The notes beneath the pieces were generated by a model, which searched no databases, was not told the origin of the DNA, and saw only the letters and a list, made by a program, of their open reading frames with translations. The position numbers and the translations under genes are program-made. From the NCBI GenBank assembly GCA_002373775.1, contig DFJW01000024.1, positions 1-54,428 of the forward strand: a stretch of DNA of 54,428 bases, in the 5' to 3' direction. Positions 16,359 to 26,172 of the stretch are shown here, one piece after another (the stretch's first letter is position 1; each line of letters starts with the position of its first letter). This DNA is from Ruminococcus flavefaciens (GTDB taxonomy: Bacteria; Bacillota; Clostridia; Oscillospirales; Ruminococcaceae).

Positions 16359-17717
16359 ATGTCAAGACTGTTCGGAACAGACAGTGCAAGAGGCACTGTG
16401 GTGTCTGAACTTTCATGCGAGACGGCTATGCAGGCTGGAAGAGCAGCAGCAGCCGTGCTCTCGGGAGGCACAGACACAAGGATAAAGATAATCGTAGGAA
16501 AAGATGAGGCGCTGTCTTCGGATATACTGGAGGCAGCGGTATGTGCCGGCATATGTTCTGCCGGCGCCGATGCTGAGGGACTTGGACAGGTCCCGGCAGC
16601 AGCAGTGGCTTATCTTGTAAAGGAACAGAACGCAGCGGCAGGTATCATGATATCTGCGGCTCATCAGAGCGGAGACGCCAGCGGCATCAGGCTCTATGCG
16701 CCTGACGGCAGACGCTTTCCCCATGAAGTGGAGGAACAGATAGAGCAGCTGGTCTTCGGTCTCCATGCCGCAAGCGTTTACGGTACGCGCACAGAGCCGG
16801 GACGCATGCTCCACATCGACGATGCAGCTGAAAAGTATCTTTCGCATATAAAGTTGCTGATGAACAGTGACCTGAAAGGGCTGAAAATAGCCGTGGACTG
16901 TGCGTCCGGATGCACTGCGGCATCCGCGGAGAAGCTTTTTTCCGAACTGGGGGCTGAGGTGATGATAGTGCCTGAGCCTGAGACGGAGGAGCTCTTCGGA
17001 GTGGCGAGCATAACCACGAAATTCGAGCAGCTTATGGAATACGTCACGGAGAACGACTGCGACTGCGGCCTTGCCTTCGACAGCGACGGCTGCGGCTGTC
17101 TCGCTGTGGACGAGAACGGCAGACAGGTGGACGGCGATTCCATGCTGGGGATCTTCGCGAAATACTACAAGGACAACGGCAGGCTCAAGGACGATACTAT
17201 CGCCGTGAACTCCATGTGCAGTCTCGGGCTGCTGAATTTCGCCCGTGAAAACGGCATCAGGACCGTTTCTTCGGGTGCGGCGGAGAGAAATGTGCTGGAC
17301 CGCATGATAGAAGGCGGCTATGACTTGGGCGGAGACAGCAGCGGCCATATGATATTCCTCGGGGATGCACCTGCCGGTGACGGTCAGCTCTGCGGCGCAA
17401 GGCTGCTGGAGATAATGAAGGCGACCGGCATGAGGCTCAGTGAGCTTTCTGACGAGATGCAGAGACTGCCGCAGATAGTGCTGAACGTCCGCATATCCCC
17501 GCGCAAGCGCGAGATATGGAAGAATGACGGGACCGTTACCGGTCTTATACAGCAGCACGAGGACGCTCTCGGCAGCGACGGCAGACTTCTGGTCCGCGAG
17601 AGCGGCGGTCCGGATCCCTTTATCCGCATAATGGTGGAGGGACAGGACTTCGGACAGATAAACAGCATAGCTATGGAGATAGCACAGTGCGTCAAGGCAA
17701 GATGCGCTGCAAGATGA
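16359..17717 (+). CDS. GlmM-family phosphohexomutase homologue with altered active site
   Basis: A 452-residue alpha-D-phosphohexomutase-fold protein of GlmM length (about 445-450). All four loops are present but changed. The phosphoserine loop reads ISAAHQSGD (canonical SASHNP), so the catalytic Ser is Ala101. The metal loop is DSDGCG at 241-246 (canonical DGDGDR), losing the third Asp and the Arg. The sugar loop is GGDSSGH (canonical GGEQSGH). The phosphate loop is RESGGPDPFIR (canonical RPSGTEPLIR). The N-terminus keeps FGTDSARG. Normal GlmM interconverts glucosamine-6- and -1-phosphate for peptidoglycan; this copy probably cannot. It is more likely a pseudoenzyme or an enzyme of changed chemistry. 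AAAAGGAG precedes the ATG by about 10 bases. Confidence 0.8.
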   Translation: MSRLFGTDSARGTVVSELSCETAMQAGRAAAAVLSGGTDTRIKIIVGKDEALSSDILEAAVCAGICSAGADAEGLGQVPAAAVAYLVKEQNAAAGIMISAAHQSGDASGIRLYAPDGRRFPHEVEEQIEQLVFGLHAASVYGTRTEPGRMLHIDDAAEKYLSHIKLLMNSDLKGLKIAVDCASGCTAASAEKLFSELGAEVMIVPEPETEELFGVASITTKFEQLMEYVTENDCDCGLAFDSDGCGCLAVDENGRQVDGDSMLGIFAKYYKDNGRLKDDTIAVNSMCSLGLLNFARENGIRTVSSGAAERNVLDRMIEGGYDLGGDSSGHMIFLGDAPAGDGQLCGARLLEIMKATGMRLSELSDEMQRLPQIVLNVRISPRKREIWKNDGTVTGLIQQHEDALGSDGRLLVRESGGPDPFIRIMVEGQDFGQINSIAMEIAQCVKARCAAR

Positions 17718-17756
17718 TCTCCGCCTTAAAAATAACGATTTCAAGGAGCTGGAAAA

Positions 17757-18620
17757 TTGAGAACAGCAGATAAATGGAAGGACTACAGGATACTTGATAC
17801 TTCTGACGGCGAAAAGCTGGAAACATGGGGCGGCATCAGCCTTGTGAGACCGGATCCGCAGATAATCTGGAAGAGCGAGAAGACAGATCCGCTCTGGGAA
17901 AGCGCGGACGGTCACTACCACCGCTCGAATCAGGGCGGCGGCAAATGGGAATTCCGCAGAAAGCTGCCGGGTTCATGGAACATAAGCTACAGGGAACTCA
18001 CCTTCAACATCCGTCCCACAGGCTTCAAGCACACGGGATTATTTCCGGAGCAGGCTGTCAACTGGGACTTCATGGCTGACAAGATAAAGCATGCAGGACG
18101 TGAGATAAACGTTCTGAACCTTTTCGCCTATACCGGCGGCGCAACTCTTGCGTGTGCGGCAGCCGGGGCATCCGTCTGCCATGTGGATGCTTCAAAGGGC
18201 ATGGTGCAGTGGGCAAGGGAAAATGCAGCTGCATCCGGACTGGCTGAAAAGCCGGTGCGCTGGATAGTGGACGACTGCGAGAAATTCATCGCCCGTGAGA
18301 TACGCCGCGGCAGGAAGTACGACGCCGTTATAATGGATCCGCCCAGCTACGGACGCGGTCCCGGCGGCGAAGTCTGGAAGCTGGAGGACAGCGTCTACGA
18401 CCTGGTGAAGCTGTGCTCGGGCGTGCTTTCGGATGATCCGCTGTTCTTCCTCATAAACAGCTATACCACAGGACTTTCGCCCTCCGTAATGGGCTACATC
18501 CTCGGCAGTGTGCTGAAGGGCAGATTCGGCGGAAAGGTCTCCTTCGACGAGATAGGTCTGCCGGTGGCTTCCACGGGAATGACGCTGCCATGCGGTTCAA
18601 CGGCGATATGGGAGAAGTAA
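17757..18620 (+). CDS. Class I SAM-dependent methyltransferase (RlmI-like)
   Basis: A 287-residue Rossmann-fold methyltransferase. Motif I is [19 protein letters not shown], motif II HVDASKG, and motif [11 protein letters not shown]; the DPPS(Y/F) loop is typical of enzymes that methylate RNA bases. It lacks the N-terminal PUA domain of full RlmI, so it belongs with the shorter relatives found in many bacteria. Target is probably rRNA, but the base is unknown. The start is TTG at 17757 with AAGGAG 8 bases before. The TAA overlaps the ecfA1 start (TAATG). Confidence 0.8.
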   Translation: MRTADKWKDYRILDTSDGEKLETWGGISLVRPDPQIIWKSEKTDPLWESADGHYHRSNQGGGKWEFRRKLPGSWNISYRELTFNIRPTGFKHTGLFPEQAVNWDFMADKIKHAGREINVLNLFAYTGGATLACAAAGASVCHVDASKGMVQWARENAAASGLAEKPVRWIVDDCEKFIAREIRRGRKYDAVIMDPPSYGRGPGGEVWKLEDSVYDLVKLCSGVLSDDPLFFLINSYTTGLSPSVMGYILGSVLKGRFGGKVSFDEIGLPVASTGMTLPCGSTAIWEK

Positions 18621-19483
18621 TGGAAAACATCATTGAGATAGAGGGGCTTCATTTCTCCTACCAGAGCGAGGACGAAGAGGAAGAAGCTGTGGAAGTGCTG
18701 AAGGGCATCGACCTCAGCATAAAACAGGGAGAATTCGTGGCTGTGCTGGGACACAACGGCTCGGGCAAGTCCACCCTTGCAAAGCACCTGAACGCCATTC
18801 TGCGTCCCACGCAGGGCAAAGTCACGGTGAACGGCATAGATACTGCCGACGATGACAGGATATTCGAACTGAGACAGAGTGCCGGAATGGTCTTCCAGAA
18901 TCCGGACAACCAGATAGTTTCCTCCGTTGTGGAGGAGGACGTCGCCTTCGCGCTGGAGAATCTCGGCGTGCCCTATGAAGAGATGCGCAGGCGCGTTGAT
19001 GACGCGCTGAAAGCGGTGAATATGTACGATTACCGGCTCCATGCACCGAGTCAGCTCTCGGGCGGACAGAAGCAGAGAGTAGCTATCGCCGGCATCATCG
19101 CCATGCAGCCCAAGTGCATAATACTGGACGAGCCCACAGCTATGCTCGATCCGCAGGGCAGAAAAGAAGTAATGGCGACCATACACCGCATGAACCGCGA
19201 ACAGGGCATCACCATGGTTCTCATCACCCATTACATGGATGAAGCTGCACAGTGCGGCAGAGTAGTGGTCATGGACAAGGGCAGCGTAGTGCTGGACGGA
19301 AAGCCGGAGCAGGTATTTTCAGAAGTGGAAAAGCTGAAATCCATCGGACTGGACGTGCCGCAGGTCACGGAGCTCGCATGGGAACTCCGCCGTGCAGGAT
19401 ACGACATCTCCCCCGGCATAATCACCGAGGACGAATTCGCAGACGCAGTGGAAAGGCTGTTTTCAGCCGATAAACAGGGATAA
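18620..19483 (+). CDS. ecfA1: ECF transporter ATPase EcfA1
   Basis: A 287-residue ABC ATPase of the vitamin-transport energy module. Walker A is GHNGSGKST, the signature [13 protein letters not shown], Walker [13 protein letters not shown], and H-loop [10 protein letters not shown]. The C-terminal part ([15 protein letters not shown]) is characteristic of EcfA. I chose the ATG at 18620, which overlaps the preceding stop (TAATG) and has GGAG 5 bases upstream; an in-frame ATG at 18590 lies within the previous gene. It pairs with EcfA2 and EcfT and would serve several S components, including the one at 11952. Confidence 0.94.
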   Translation: MENIIEIEGLHFSYQSEDEEEEAVEVLKGIDLSIKQGEFVAVLGHNGSGKSTLAKHLNAILRPTQGKVTVNGIDTADDDRIFELRQSAGMVFQNPDNQIVSSVVEEDVAFALENLGVPYEEMRRRVDDALKAVNMYDYRLHAPSQLSGGQKQRVAIAGIIAMQPKCIILDEPTAMLDPQGRKEVMATIHRMNREQGITMVLITHYMDEAAQCGRVVVMDKGSVVLDGKPEQVFSEVEKLKSIGLDVPQVTELAWELRRAGYDISPGIITEDEFADAVERLFSADKQG

Positions 19484-19509
19484 TACGATATAAAGGAGAA
19501 TAATCACTC

Positions 19510-20373
19510 TTGCCAGTACTTGAGACACGCGGACTAACATACACCTACAGTCCCGGAACGCCTTTCGAAAAAACGGCGGTGGATCATGTTGACCTCTCCA
19601 TTGAAGAGGGCGAGATGATCGGAGTAATGGGACATACAGGCTCGGGAAAGTCCACGCTGATACAGCATTTCAACGGTCTGCTCAGACCGACTTCCGGTCA
19701 GATACTCCTTGAAGGCAAGGACATCTGGGAGGATAAAAAGAATATCCGCAGCGTCCGGTTCAGAGTGGGACTGGTCTTCCAGTACCCGGAATATCAGATA
19801 TTCGAAGAGACGGTCTATAAGGACATTGCCTTCGGACCTAAGAATATGGGGCTGGACGACAAGGAGATAGAGCGCCGCGTGCTTGCGACGGCGGAGGATA
19901 TCGGTCTTGACACCGCACTGCTGGAACGTTCGCCCTTTGAACTTTCCGGCGGACAGAAACGCCGTGTGGCGATAGCCGGCGTCATGGCTATGGAGCCTAA
20001 AGTCCTCATCCTTGATGAGCCAACTGCCGGTCTCGATCCCGCAGGACGTGACCTTATACTTGAGCACATCAAAGCCTATCATAAGCGCACAGGCAACACC
20101 ACGCTAATCGTCTCCCACAGCATGGAGGATATCGCCACATTCGCGGACAGGATACTGGTCATGAACAAGGCGAAACTATTCTGCTTCGATGAGACGAAGA
20201 AGGTGTTCGCAAGATCTGAGGAGATATCTCAGATCGGACTGGACGTGCCGCAGGTGACAAAGGTCTTCACCAAGCTGAAACAGCGCGGTCTCGATTTCGG
20301 GAAAGAGGTCTATACCGTCGGATACGCCAGAGAGCTGCTGCTGAAAAAGCTGGCGGAAAGAGGGAGGGACTGA
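19510..20373 (+). CDS. ecfA2: ECF transporter ATPase EcfA2
   Basis: A 287-residue second ABC ATPase. Walker A GHTGSGKST, Q-loop FQYPEYQIFEETV, signature LSGGQKRRVAIAG, Walker B LILDEPTAGLDP, and the conserved [14 protein letters not shown] tail. The start is TTG at 19510 with AAAGGAG about 12 bases upstream, a wide spacing; no better start is visible and the sequence LETRGLTYTYSPGTPF is the normal N-terminus. Only one base separates it from ecfT. Confidence 0.94.
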   Translation: MPVLETRGLTYTYSPGTPFEKTAVDHVDLSIEEGEMIGVMGHTGSGKSTLIQHFNGLLRPTSGQILLEGKDIWEDKKNIRSVRFRVGLVFQYPEYQIFEETVYKDIAFGPKNMGLDDKEIERRVLATAEDIGLDTALLERSPFELSGGQKRRVAIAGVMAMEPKVLILDEPTAGLDPAGRDLILEHIKAYHKRTGNTTLIVSHSMEDIATFADRILVMNKAKLFCFDETKKVFARSEEISQIGLDVPQVTKVFTKLKQRGLDFGKEVYTVGYARELLLKKLAERGRD

Positions 20374-20374
20374 T

Positions 20375-21178
20375 ATGCTGAAGGATATAACCATCGGACA
20401 GTACTTCCCCGGAAACAGCATCATCCACCGGCTCGATCCCCGGTTCAAGATAGTCATCACCATAATATTCATCGTCATGCTCTTTATCGGGGACTCCTTC
20501 GTGTGCCTCGGCATTGGTGCGGTATACACCTTTCTGGCTATCGCCCTTTCGGGGATACCGCTGAAAATGTTCCTGAAAAGCGTGAAGCCGCTGGTGCCTT
20601 TCCTGCTCATAACCGCACTGCTGAACCTGTTTCTGGTCAGTTCCGGCGAACTGATCTGGAGCTGGAAGTTCATAAAGATAACCGATCAGGGCATAAATAT
20701 AAGCGTATTCATGATAGTACGCATCCTGCTGCTCATCATGGGCAGTTCGCTGCTGACTTACACCACGTCGCCGATAACCCTGACAGACGCCATAGAACGG
20801 CTGCTTTCACCGTTGAAAAAGCTGCACTTCCCGGTGCATGAACTGGCGATGATGATGTCCATAGCGCTGAGATTCATCCCCACGCTCATTGAAGAGACCG
20901 AGAAGATAATCTCAGCCCAGAAGGCAAGAGGTGCCGAACTGGATTCCGGCAGTTTCATGACAAGGGCGAAGAACCTCATATCCATACTGGTCCCGCTGTT
21001 CATATCGTCATTCAGACGTGCGGACGAACTGGCGACGGCAATGGAATGCCGCTGCTATAACGGCGGCGAAGGAAGGACGCGCCTGCGTCAGCTGAGATCA
21101 GCTCCCCGTGACTACATCGCACTTGCATTTACCGTGCTTTTCCTTGCGGCTGTCATAGCTGCGGACAAGCTCTTATGA
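20375..21178 (+). CDS. ecfT: ECF transporter transmembrane subunit EcfT
   Basis: A 267-residue membrane protein of about five to six helices that couples the two ATPases to S components. Diagnostic features are the N-terminal DPRFKIV motif and the coupling-helix signatures AQKARGAELDSG and MECRCYNGGEGRTR, which carry the conserved Ala-Arg-Gly pattern. GGGAGGGACTGAT precedes the ATG. In many Firmicutes ecfT is followed directly by truA; here a yfhO gene of 3 kb comes between them. Confidence 0.93.
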   Translation: MLKDITIGQYFPGNSIIHRLDPRFKIVITIIFIVMLFIGDSFVCLGIGAVYTFLAIALSGIPLKMFLKSVKPLVPFLLITALLNLFLVSSGELIWSWKFIKITDQGINISVFMIVRILLLIMGSSLLTYTTSPITLTDAIERLLSPLKKLHFPVHELAMMMSIALRFIPTLIEETEKIISAQKARGAELDSGSFMTRAKNLISILVPLFISSFRRADELATAMECRCYNGGEGRTRLRQLRSAPRDYIALAFTVLFLAAVIAADKLL

Positions 21179-21204
21179 TACCAAAGAAATAAAGAAGGGT
21201 AAAA

Positions 21205-24200
21205 ATGGAAGAAAACAAAGAAGAGATAACAGCCGTTTCATCTGCTTTGACGGAGGATGTCACAGTGACAGCCCCGGAAACGGCAGCTGTAAAAACTACT
21301 GCTAAAAAACCTGCAAAGCCGTGCAAGCCGGTAATAATGTTCAGCAGGTTCAAACATTCCACATTCGGCACCATACTCTATGAAAAGGGCGTGCTCTATT
21401 TCCTGATCTCGTTTTTCGTATCGGCAGGGATAATGCTCTACGCCTTCGCTGAAAACGGCGTACACCCCTTCGGTGACCAGCAGATACTGGTGGTCGATCT
21501 GTGGCATCAGTATTTCCCGTTCTTCCGCATAGTCAGGGAAAAGCTGCTGACCGGCGGCTCGTTCATGTACTCATGGCAGAACGGTCTCGGCTCCAATTTC
21601 CTTTCGCTGATCGCCTACTATGCGGCAAGTCCGCTGAACTGGCTCTCCATGGCGTTCAGTGACGATCATGTAAGAGACGCCATGGTGTTCATACTGTGTG
21701 CGAAGATAGGCTTTGCCGGCGCATTTTTCAGCTGTTTCCTGAGATACACCTACAAGCGTCAGGATTTTTCGATATGCGTATTCTCGGTGATGTATGCGCT
21801 TTGCAGCTACACTCTCGGCTACTACTGGAACGTGATGTGGTTCGACACCATAGCGCTCTTCCCGCTGGTGATGCTGGGAATAGTGGCTATCTGCCGCGAG
21901 CATAAGTGGAAGACTTACACCTTCGCTCTGGCGCTCTCGCTCATCTCCAATTATTATATAGGACTTTTCACCTGTATTTTCTCCGTATTCATGTTCGCCG
22001 CCTGGGGCATCATAGAGATAAGCGGCAGGCAGTGGAAGACATCGCTGAAAAAGTGGAGCTACAGCCTCTGGCTCATGGTACGCTCCTCCATACTCGGCAT
22101 AGCTATGGGCGGATTCATCCTCCTTCCGGCTTATTACGGCCTCCAGCTCACTCACAGTGCGCAGAACAAGTTCCCGGAGGACACTGTGTACTACGAGCCG
22201 TGGAAAGATCTTTTCGCGAATCTGCTCTCCTACAGCGAGCCAACCAAGGTGGAAGGACTCCCGAATTTCGCCTGCGGCATGCTGGCGATAGTACTTTCAG
22301 GCGTTTTCCTGCTCTCTATCGGCATAAAGCTCCGCGAGAAGCTGGCTGCTATCGGCATGCTCATGCTCATCGCAGTCAGCTGCAATATGAACAAGCTGAA
22401 CTACATCTGGCACGGCATGCACTTCACCAACCAGATACCCTACCGCTTTGCCTTCATTTTCAGCTTCGTGCTTGCGGCAGCCGCATTCCGCGCCTATGAC
22501 ATAATGCTGCGCAAAGGCATAAAGGTCTACCAGATAATCGTGATGCTCTCAGGTCCCATATGCGTTTTCGCACTCAACGGCTTCTTCGCCGGTGAAAGCT
22601 TCGCTGACTACTTCACAAGGGACGGCTATCACGTCACAAAGTCCATGAAAAGCTCCCTCATCATCACAGGAGCCTTCCTGCTGATATTCATTGCCGCGAA
22701 GATATTCCCCTTCCGCATGCGTGCAGCAAGGAACACCTTCATGAGCTTCGCTCTGGCAGCGGCAGTTTTCAGCGAATTCACCTTCAACGCCAAGCTGGGC
22801 GTTGAGACTGTAAAGACCACCTCATACAACGATTACCCCAAGAAAAATCTGGACACCACCGCCCTTCTTGACGAGATAGACTACAGGGAGGATTCCCTGT
22901 TCTGGAGGACGGAGATGACCGAGACATATACCCTGAACGACAGCGCTCTCTACGGCTACTATGGACTTTCCCAGTTCTCTTCTGCGGCTAACGAATCCGT
23001 TACCACCTTCGTAAAAAGAATGGGACTCTACGGCTCGGAAGCCGGAAACAGATACTACTACAGGACCTCCTCTCCTGTGACCAACATGCTCTTCGGCATA
23101 AAGTATCTCATCAAGCGCGGAGGAAGTCTCAAGAGCGAGGAATGGGCTCTGGACAACATCCGCTCTTCATCTCTCAGGAAACCGGACGACGTTTCAAATC
23201 TCTACGAGAACCGCTATCCGCTCTCGCTGGGATTCATGATGAACGAAGAGATACTTGACATGGAGGACAGCGCAGGGCTCAATCCCTTCGAATACCAGAA
23301 CGAACTGCTGAAAAAGGCAACAGGCATGGGCGAAGGCGTGTTCTTCGCACAGCAGCCGGCTTATATCGAATACGACACCGAAAAAGTGAACGTCAGCAAG
23401 AACGGCTACGGCAACTACACCTTCCGCGTCCCCGGCAATGATGCTCAGGCAGAGGTGACCTACACCTTCAAGGGTGCTGACGGCTATCACCTCTACGGCT
23501 ACGCAGTTGCAGCCGATAAGAGCTGCTCTTACCTCGATATACGCACGAACGGTCTGGTCGTTGACAGCGGCGACATAATCGACAACCGCTACGCCATAAC
23601 CTTCCCGCTGGGCAATGCAGCCGCCGGAGATTCCTCGTCCGTAAGGATACAGGCTAAGAGCGGTACTTATTCCGGCAACTACAAGATGATGATATACGCC
23701 CTGAAGGAAGAGAATTTCATGGCGGTATACAACGCTCTGGCTGATGAACAGCTGAAGATAACCAAATTTGACGACAACCGCATAGAAGGCGACCTCAGCG
23801 CAAAGGCTGACGGCATACTCTATCTCTCCATGCCCTACGAAAAGGGCTGGAAGGTCTATGTGGACGGCGAACGCGCCGAAACTGTGGAAGTATGCAACGC
23901 TATGATGGGCGTTAAGGTCTCCGCAGGCGACCACAAGATAAAGATGGTGTACTATCCGGAAGGCTTTGCAGCAGGCGTTGCGGCTACTTTCGGCAGCATC
24001 GCACTCACCTGCTTCATCATCTGGTTCGAAAAGAGAAGACGCCTCCGCAAGGCAGCTGCCATAGCTGCTGCACAGGAAGCAGAAACAGCCGGAGATGCTC
24101 CGGAAACAGCTGAAGAAGTTGTCTACCCCGCTGAGATATACGATCAGACGGAGGAAAATACCCCGGAGGAAAGGAAGGAAGAGGATGAGAAACCTGAAAG

Positions 24201-24225
24201 TGATGACAGCGTATCGGGGGACTAA
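21205..24225 (+). CDS. YfhO family membrane protein
   Basis: A 1006-residue polytopic membrane protein. A cytoplasmic N-terminus (about 1-60) leads into roughly a dozen helices with the family motif region DQQILVVDLWHQYFPFFR and SWQNGLGSNF, then a large extracytoplasmic domain (about 530-900), a last helix (about 925-945) and a very acidic tail (EERKEEDEKPESDD). YfhO of B. subtilis is needed for lipoteichoic-acid glycosylation, and the family is GT-C-like, so a role in decorating a surface polymer is likely but not shown. AAGGGTAAAA precedes the ATG. Its 3' end overlaps truA by 41 bases. Confidence 0.88.
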   Translation: MEENKEEITAVSSALTEDVTVTAPETAAVKTTAKKPAKPCKPVIMFSRFKHSTFGTILYEKGVLYFLISFFVSAGIMLYAFAENGVHPFGDQQILVVDLWHQYFPFFRIVREKLLTGGSFMYSWQNGLGSNFLSLIAYYAASPLNWLSMAFSDDHVRDAMVFILCAKIGFAGAFFSCFLRYTYKRQDFSICVFSVMYALCSYTLGYYWNVMWFDTIALFPLVMLGIVAICREHKWKTYTFALALSLISNYYIGLFTCIFSVFMFAAWGIIEISGRQWKTSLKKWSYSLWLMVRSSILGIAMGGFILLPAYYGLQLTHSAQNKFPEDTVYYEPWKDLFANLLSYSEPTKVEGLPNFACGMLAIVLSGVFLLSIGIKLREKLAAIGMLMLIAVSCNMNKLNYIWHGMHFTNQIPYRFAFIFSFVLAAAAFRAYDIMLRKGIKVYQIIVMLSGPICVFALNGFFAGESFADYFTRDGYHVTKSMKSSLIITGAFLLIFIAAKIFPFRMRAARNTFMSFALAAAVFSEFTFNAKLGVETVKTTSYNDYPKKNLDTTALLDEIDYREDSLFWRTEMTETYTLNDSALYGYYGLSQFSSAANESVTTFVKRMGLYGSEAGNRYYYRTSSPVTNMLFGIKYLIKRGGSLKSEEWALDNIRSSSLRKPDDVSNLYENRYPLSLGFMMNEEILDMEDSAGLNPFEYQNELLKKATGMGEGVFFAQQPAYIEYDTEKVNVSKNGYGNYTFRVPGNDAQAEVTYTFKGADGYHLYGYAVAADKSCSYLDIRTNGLVVDSGDIIDNRYAITFPLGNAAAGDSSSVRIQAKSGTYSGNYKMMIYALKEENFMAVYNALADEQLKITKFDDNRIEGDLSAKADGILYLSMPYEKGWKVYVDGERAETVEVCNAMMGVKVSAGDHKIKMVYYPEGFAAGVAATFGSIALTCFIIWFEKRRRLRKAAAIAAAQEAETAGDAPETAEEVVYPAEIYDQTEENTPEERKEEDEKPESDDSVSGD

Positions 24226-24940
24226 ATACCACGGCTTCCAGCGTCAGGCAAATGCACTGACGGTGCAGCAGGTGCTGGAGGAAAAGCTCTCGAAGGTGCT
24301 GAACGAGCCTGTCACCATTATCGGCTGCTCAAGAACGGATACAGGCGTACATGCGAACCAGTTCTGCTTCAATGTCAGGACAAACAGCAATATCCGCACT
24401 CTCGGCTTCACAAGGGGCGTAAACGGTGAACTGCCGGACGACATCTCCATTCTCAGCTGTGAGGATGTGCCGCTGGATTTCCATGCGCGTTTCGACTGCA
24501 AGGGCAAGGAATACATCTACAAGATGCACTGCAGCGAATCAAAGAATCCCTTCGCTTCAGACCTCATGCTGCACTACAGACGCAAGTTCGATGTGGATGC
24601 GGCAAGAAAAGCGGCTTCATATTTTGTGGGCACTCACGATTTCGCGTCGTTCTGTGCCGACTGTACAAATGTTTCCACAACCGTAAGGACTATTTATTCC
24701 TTTGACATAGAATATAATGGAGATTCGGTGATAATGCTTGTAAAAGGCAATGGATTTCTGTATAATATGATTAGGATAATGGCAGGCACTCTGATAGATG
24801 TCAGCGAGAAGCGTCTGTCACCGGATGATATGCCGGATATCCTTGCGGCGAGGGACCGCCTCCGTGCAGGCAGGACTGCCATGGCGCACGGACTCTACCT
24901 CAACCGCGTATTCTACGACGAAGCAGAATTACTGAAATAA
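24185..24940 (+). CDS. truA: tRNA pseudouridine(38-40) synthase TruA
   Basis: A 251-residue enzyme that makes pseudouridine in the tRNA anticodon arm. The catalytic Asp is in CSRTDTGVHA (about residue 52); also typical are YRGTKYHGFQRQ near the start, DFASFCA, and GFLYNMIRIMAGTL near the end. I chose the ATG at 24185 (MRNLKVMTAYRG) with AAGGAAG just upstream; it lies within the last 41 bases of the yfhO homologue in another frame. A start at 24203 is possible. Confidence 0.93.
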   Translation: MRNLKVMTAYRGTKYHGFQRQANALTVQQVLEEKLSKVLNEPVTIIGCSRTDTGVHANQFCFNVRTNSNIRTLGFTRGVNGELPDDISILSCEDVPLDFHARFDCKGKEYIYKMHCSESKNPFASDLMLHYRRKFDVDAARKAASYFVGTHDFASFCADCTNVSTTVRTIYSFDIEYNGDSVIMLVKGNGFLYNMIRIMAGTLIDVSEKRLSPDDMPDILAARDRLRAGRTAMAHGLYLNRVFYDEAELLK

Positions 24941-24977
24941 AGAAAAAGAACAAAAGGACGGAAGGAGGCTGAAAGCC

Positions 24978-26153
24978 TTGCCAATGTATGACGCCGACGA
25001 CATCGTCGATGTTAAGAACAGAAAAAAACGGCGAAAACGACTGATAAAGATGTCAGCGATACTGCTGCTGCTCTGTGTCATTGCGGCACTGCTCTTCACC
25101 CGTGAAAAGTGGCTGCCGAAACTGAGAGGCATAGGAAAGCAGTACCAGACCATAGTCAACTCCGGAAAGCTGGCTGAGGGAAATTACCCGCTGGAGGTGG
25201 GAAATCCCGATTACCAGATGTGCTATTCCGTAAAGAAGATAATGGTCCTCAGTGATACCTACCTCTATTATTACGATATCGACGGCACACTTCTTAAAAA
25301 GCGCCAGCATGCGTATAATAAACCGATGCTGGAAGTCGCCAACGGAAGAGCGCTGGTCTATGAGAGCGGAGGAAACGAGTATTCCTTCGAGGACGAGGAA
25401 GAGGTATTCTATTCCAAGACCTATGACGAAGAGTATATCCTTTTTGCAAGACTCAGCTCGGAAGGCTATACCGCCGCAGTCACTACCTGCGACAACTACA
25501 GCTGCCGGCTCTGGGTGTACGATAAAAAGGGCAGGCTCGTCTACGACAGGAAATGTATCGAGCATGTCAGCGATGTCAATTTTATCGACGGCAGTGCAGG
25601 ATGCGTCCTGAGCTATATCAAAGCCGAGAACGGAAAGCTGACCACTCACGTTCAGGAACTGGATTTCAAGGAAAAGAAGGAGAAATGGACTTCTCCCGGA
25701 CTCAATACCTTAGGACTGGAGATACGAGGTTCTTCGGAGGGAGCATTCGTCTACGGGCTGGACGCCTGCGGCTATGTTGACAAGAGCGGACAGATAGCCA
25801 CCTTCTATACATACGACGGAGAATTTGCCGATGCTGCGAGCATGAGCGGAAGATCGGTGGTTCTGGTGAACAACAAGGACGCAAGGAAGTATACGGCAGC
25901 GCTGTTTGCCGGCAGCGGAGAAGATCCTGTGGTCATTGATCTTGATTCCCCCGGCATGGATGCCACCGTATTCGGCGGACTTGCGCTTATAATGACGAAG
26001 GACAAGATAAACGCCTACGATTTTGACGGCACCCTGCGTTCAACGGCGTCCATATCTGACTCATACACAGGCTTCGTAAAGAGCGACGATCACATTTTCC
26101 TCAAAGGCTACAACAAGATAGACCGTATCGATTACGATACCGGAAACAACTGA
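24978..26153 (+). CDS. DUF5711-like single-pass membrane protein
   Basis: A 391-residue protein: acidic then very basic cytoplasmic N-terminus (NRKKRRKRLIK), one membrane helix (about 25-41), then an extracytoplasmic beta-rich domain with repeating 'DG/YDxxG' blades (YYYDIDGTLLKK, VYDKKGRLVYDR, AYDFDGTLRST) that suggest a beta-propeller. It resembles the DUF5711 family common in Ruminococcus-type clostridia; no function is established. The start is TTG at 24978 with GGAGG 8-9 bases upstream. It is followed by a CvpA-like gene. Confidence 0.7.
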   Translation: MPMYDADDIVDVKNRKKRRKRLIKMSAILLLLCVIAALLFTREKWLPKLRGIGKQYQTIVNSGKLAEGNYPLEVGNPDYQMCYSVKKIMVLSDTYLYYYDIDGTLLKKRQHAYNKPMLEVANGRALVYESGGNEYSFEDEEEVFYSKTYDEEYILFARLSSEGYTAAVTTCDNYSCRLWVYDKKGRLVYDRKCIEHVSDVNFIDGSAGCVLSYIKAENGKLTTHVQELDFKEKKEKWTSPGLNTLGLEIRGSSEGAFVYGLDACGYVDKSGQIATFYTYDGEFADAASMSGRSVVLVNNKDARKYTAALFAGSGEDPVVIDLDSPGMDATVFGGLALIMTKDKINAYDFDGTLRSTASISDSYTGFVKSDDHIFLKGYNKIDRIDYDTGNN

Positions 26154-26172
26154 CACAAATGAAGAAAGGTCG

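Noticed and set aside
16413..17921. 502-codon minus-strand open frame opposite the GlmM-like gene
   Set aside because: No recognisable domain, no ribosome site, and it is antisense to a clear family member; it is a by-product of codon bias.
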